Assembly (NCBI GenBank): GCA_009840175.1
Contig: VXOI01000107.1
Span: 1 to 41,165, forward strand
Length of the DNA: 41,165 nt
Reading direction: 5' to 3'
From: Chloroflexota bacterium
GTDB lineage: Bacteria; Chloroflexota; Dehalococcoidia; Lucifugimonadales; UBA3495
The notes below the pieces were generated by a model that saw only the letters and a list, made by a program, of their open reading frames with translations, searched no databases and had not been told where the DNA came from. The stretch's first letter is position 1; the number at the start of each line of letters is the position of its first letter. This document shows, piece by piece, positions 41,064-41,165 of the stretch. A program made the position numbers and the translations under genes.

Positions 41064-41165
41064 AGAGGGGGGGGGGGGGGGGAGTTTTGGGCCCCCCCGA
41101 CAAAGAATAATAATGCAGCACCCCCACGGGGGGCCTGAGGGAAGAATAATAAAGAAAAAAAATAA
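41064..41165. other. Low-complexity contig end
   Basis: A run of 16 G (41067-41082) is followed by AGTTTTGGG, C-rich sequence and an A-rich tail with AATAATAA repeats. The composition breaks abruptly from the rest of the window. It looks like a sequencing or assembly artefact and carries no gene. Confidence 0.7.

Noticed and set aside
41064-41165. Terminal G-run and A-rich tail as a terminator or origin feature
   Set aside because: The abrupt low complexity at the very end of the sequence fits an assembly artefact better than biology.

Overview
The window is a GC-rich, densely coded bacterial segment carrying 42 supported protein genes and no rRNA, tRNA or CRISPR that I can see. The gene content suggests an aerobic heterotroph of the Chloroflexota, perhaps a SAR202/Dehalococcoidia-like lineage. 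The signs are four luciferase-like (LLM/F420-type) monooxygenases, many acyl-CoA, hydrolase and MDR enzymes, a GMC oxidoreductase, Uma2, DUF433 and ParDE/HigBA accessory genes, and several families of dispersed palindromic repeats of a kind common in that phylum. This placement is inference, since no marker gene is present. The last ~100 bases (a 16-G run, then A-rich sequence) look like contig-end artefact.

Layout. Bases 1-4700: hotdog thioesterase, enoyl-CoA hydratase homologue, an AT-richer DUF3800 gene, zinc alcohol dehydrogenase and an esterase. Bases 4800-8200 (+): NarL/LuxR-type regulator, two tandem soluble trypsin-like (S1C) proteases and an alpha/beta hydrolase. Bases 8200-13130: a translationally coupled TldD-TldE pair, a ParDE-type toxin-antitoxin pair and an amidase. 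Bases 13200-21160 (-): the metabolic core, an aerobic benzoyl-CoA (box) cluster in transcription order PaaK-like ligase, enoyl-CoA hydratase/isomerase-like protein, BoxC, a DUF433 protein, BoxB, benzoate-CoA ligase and a VOC protein. BoxA, the reductase partner of BoxB, is not in the window. Bases 21200-25610: Uma2 nuclease, a split ThDP decarboxylase (sulfopyruvate/phosphonopyruvate type), an LLM oxidoreductase, an orphan beta-class DNA methyltransferase and a three-cysteine ferredoxin.

Bases 26280-31043: GMC oxidoreductase, then an ABC-type ATPase + DUF4276 pair bounded by repeats (a candidate defence cassette), then an amidohydrolase. Bases 31096-38789: MDR oxidoreductase, three LLM oxidoreductases, a HigBA-like pair with a shortened antitoxin, an MFS transporter and a dienelactone hydrolase. 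Bases 39000-41024: a Usp-cyclic-nucleotide-domain fusion, a small unknown protein and a tandem-ABM-domain protein.

Two themes run through the window. First, short palindromic repeats (eight or more families) sit between genes and also inside them: two are in-frame insertions (MFS transporter, amidohydrolase) and three or four supply stop codons or C-terminal tails. Second, sigma70-like promoters are readable: TTGACC-N17/18-TAGAAT occurs at three loci, and two accessory genes start with GTG six bases after a -10 box, which suggests leaderless mRNAs.
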